Part shown: positions 63,129 to 64,000 of the stretch, piece after piece
Layout of the letters: every line of letters starts with the position of its first letter
How positions within the stretch are numbered: position 1 is the stretch's first letter
Origin: Bradyrhizobium iriomotense
GTDB taxonomy: Bacteria > Pseudomonadota > Alphaproteobacteria > Rhizobiales > Xanthobacteraceae
Assembly (NCBI RefSeq): GCF_018129405.1
Contig: NZ_JAFCLP010000015.1
Coordinates: 1-64,000 of the forward strand
Length of the DNA stretch: 64,000 nt
Direction: 5' to 3'
Made by a program: the position numbers and the translations under genes
The notes under the pieces: generated by a model
What the model was told of the DNA's origin: nothing
Database searches by the model: none
The model's input: only the letters and a program-made list of their open reading frames with translations

Positions 63129-64000
63129 TTACGTCAGCGCGTTGCGCAGCTTGCCAAGCAGCTCCGCACGGCTCTTGCGTGCTGCCAAGGCTTGATCCAT
63201 CCCGACCTTGACGAACCGCACCGGCGTATTCGGCTGAAGTTGGCCGATCAGGTCCATGTCCGCGGAGATGACCGTACCGACCATGAAGTAACCGCCGCCC
63301 GAAACCGCGTCGCGATGCAGCACGATCGGCTCGGTGCCGCCGGGAACCTGGATCGAACCGTAGGGATAGCAGGCGTCGGTGATGTTGGATGGATCGGAGC
63401 CGGCGCCGAATGGCGGCTCGCGCGGCACGAATTGAAGCGCCTTGCCGCCCTTGAAGCGATAGCCGATGCGATCCGCCTCCGGTGCGACTTTCCACGTGTC
63501 GGCGAAGAAGTCGTTGCCGGCCGCCTCCGTAATGCGGTGCCAGTAGAGGCCCGGCATGACGCGCAACTCCGTCGGCATTGCCGTTGGCAGGCCACGCAGG
63601 TCGTTCGCGACCACGCGCCCGTCCTTGACGGAGGCCGCAGCCTTACCGACTGGCAGTTCGTCGCCAGCCTCGAGCTTGCGCCCCTTGAACCCGCCGAGCG
63701 CGCCGAGCGCGTAAGTCGAGCGCGAGCCGAGGACGACCGGCACATCGATGCCGCCGGCAATGGCGATATATCCGCGTGCGCCCTGTTTGAGGAAATCGAA
63801 AGAGAGGACCTGGCCGCGCTTGACCTTGAAGCTCGTCCAGGTTTCGCGCGGCTCGCCATCGAGCTTCGGCGGCAGCTGGGCGCCGGTAATCGCGACGGTC
63901 GCATCTTCGGTGAATTCGAGCTCCGGCCCCATGAAGACGGCTTCCAGGACCGCTGCGCCTTCTTCGTTGCCGACAAGGAGGTTGGCGGCGACGAGCGCAT
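63129..64000 (-). CDS. 5-oxoprolinase subunit C / biotin-dependent carboxyltransferase family (partial)
   Basis: The frame is open to the window end, so the N-terminal part is missing. The visible 289 residues show ALVAANLLVGNEEGAAVLEAVFMGPELEF, YIAIAGGIDVPVVLGSRSTYALG, MPGLYWHRITEA and SGGGYFMVGTVISADMDLIGQLQPNTPVRF, typical of PxpC/KipA-type proteins. PxpABC hydrolyses 5-oxoproline; others are urea-carboxylase-like. It fits the cyclic-amide theme of the neighbouring hyu genes. Partner genes would lie beyond the window. Confidence 0.88.
   Translation of the reverse strand, partial: ALVAANLLVGNEEGAAVLEAVFMGPELEFTEDATVAITGAQLPPKLDGEPRETWTSFKVKRGQVLSFDFLKQGARGYIAIAGGIDVPVVLGSRSTYALGALGGFKGRKLEAGDELPVGKAAASVKDGRVVANDLRGLPTAMPTELRVMPGLYWHRITEAAGNDFFADTWKVAPEADRIGYRFKGGKALQFVPREPPFGAGSDPSNITDACYPYGSIQVPGGTEPIVLHRDAVSGGGYFMVGTVISADMDLIGQLQPNTPVRFVKVGMDQALAARKSRAELLGKLRNALT

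Overview
The window carries a chromosomal Mo-nitrogenase island of a Bradyrhizobium-like alphaproteobacterium. This rests on very high G+C, on NifH/NifD/NifK sequences of rhizobial type, on the order nifH-nifQ-(Fur/Irr)-nifV-cysE-nifW-fixABCX, and on NifA sites (TGT-N10-ACA) paired with sigma-54 -24/-12 elements. No nod genes, no insertion sequences and no nifA gene are visible. The suf genes and many accessory genes resemble the compact nif islands of free-living or photosynthetic Bradyrhizobium rather than symbiosis islands; this placement is an inference from gene content.

Layout. 1-4926: Fe-S supply, with sufB (3' part), sufC, sufD, sufS, a nifZ-like gene and convergent sufE. 4952-13561: a receiver-like gene divergent from the nifDKENX operon, followed by the NifX-associated gene, a small coiled protein and fdxB. 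13579-16597: an hspQ-like gene, three genes I cannot name, and a small Rieske protein. 16277-19243: iscA-nifU(Nfu)-nifS-nifT and a SIR2-like gene. 19534-27056: the nifB operon with fdxN, HesB, TPR and LRV proteins, two nifZ genes, an aberrant DegT-family protein, ferredoxins, a second Rieske protein, a 55-residue ORF and a truncated haemoglobin. 27070-30656: a reverse operon (TPR, SufT-like, dienelactone-hydrolase-like, unknown) divergent from bolA-grxD-ferredoxin, then the nitrogenase-associated ArsC-like gene. 30667-42934: a second receiver-like gene divergent from nifH-nifQ-fur/irr, then nifV-cysE-nifW, fixABCX, mop, and the molybdate transporter modABC on the opposite strand. 43172-44032: modD. 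44349-64000 is a different region, all on the reverse strand: a catabolic operon with two hydantoinase/oxoprolinase-type HyuA-HyuB pairs around a sugar-type ABC transporter and a three-subunit xanthine-dehydrogenase-type molybdenum hydroxylase, with AraC and LysR regulators and a partial carboxyltransferase gene upstream.

How it works together. NifHDK fix N2; NifB, E, N, X, Q, V, S, U, the Suf proteins and several ferredoxins build its metal clusters; FixABCX supplies low-potential electrons; ModABC and Mop handle molybdate. Most operons begin with a NifA site plus a sigma-54 promoter, and several of these sites sit between divergent genes with candidate sigma-54 promoters on both sides.

The most unusual points are: two paralogous receiver-domain proteins that lack the phospho-acceptor aspartate and are transcribed divergently from nifD and nifH; a DegT-family protein with serine in place of the PLP lysine; a dienelactone-hydrolase homologue without its catalytic histidine; a ModC ATPase without a TOBE domain joined in frame to a DUF2478-type domain; a SIR2-like protein at the end of the nifS-nifT operon; and strong GC-rich hairpins right after nifD, nifK and nifH.
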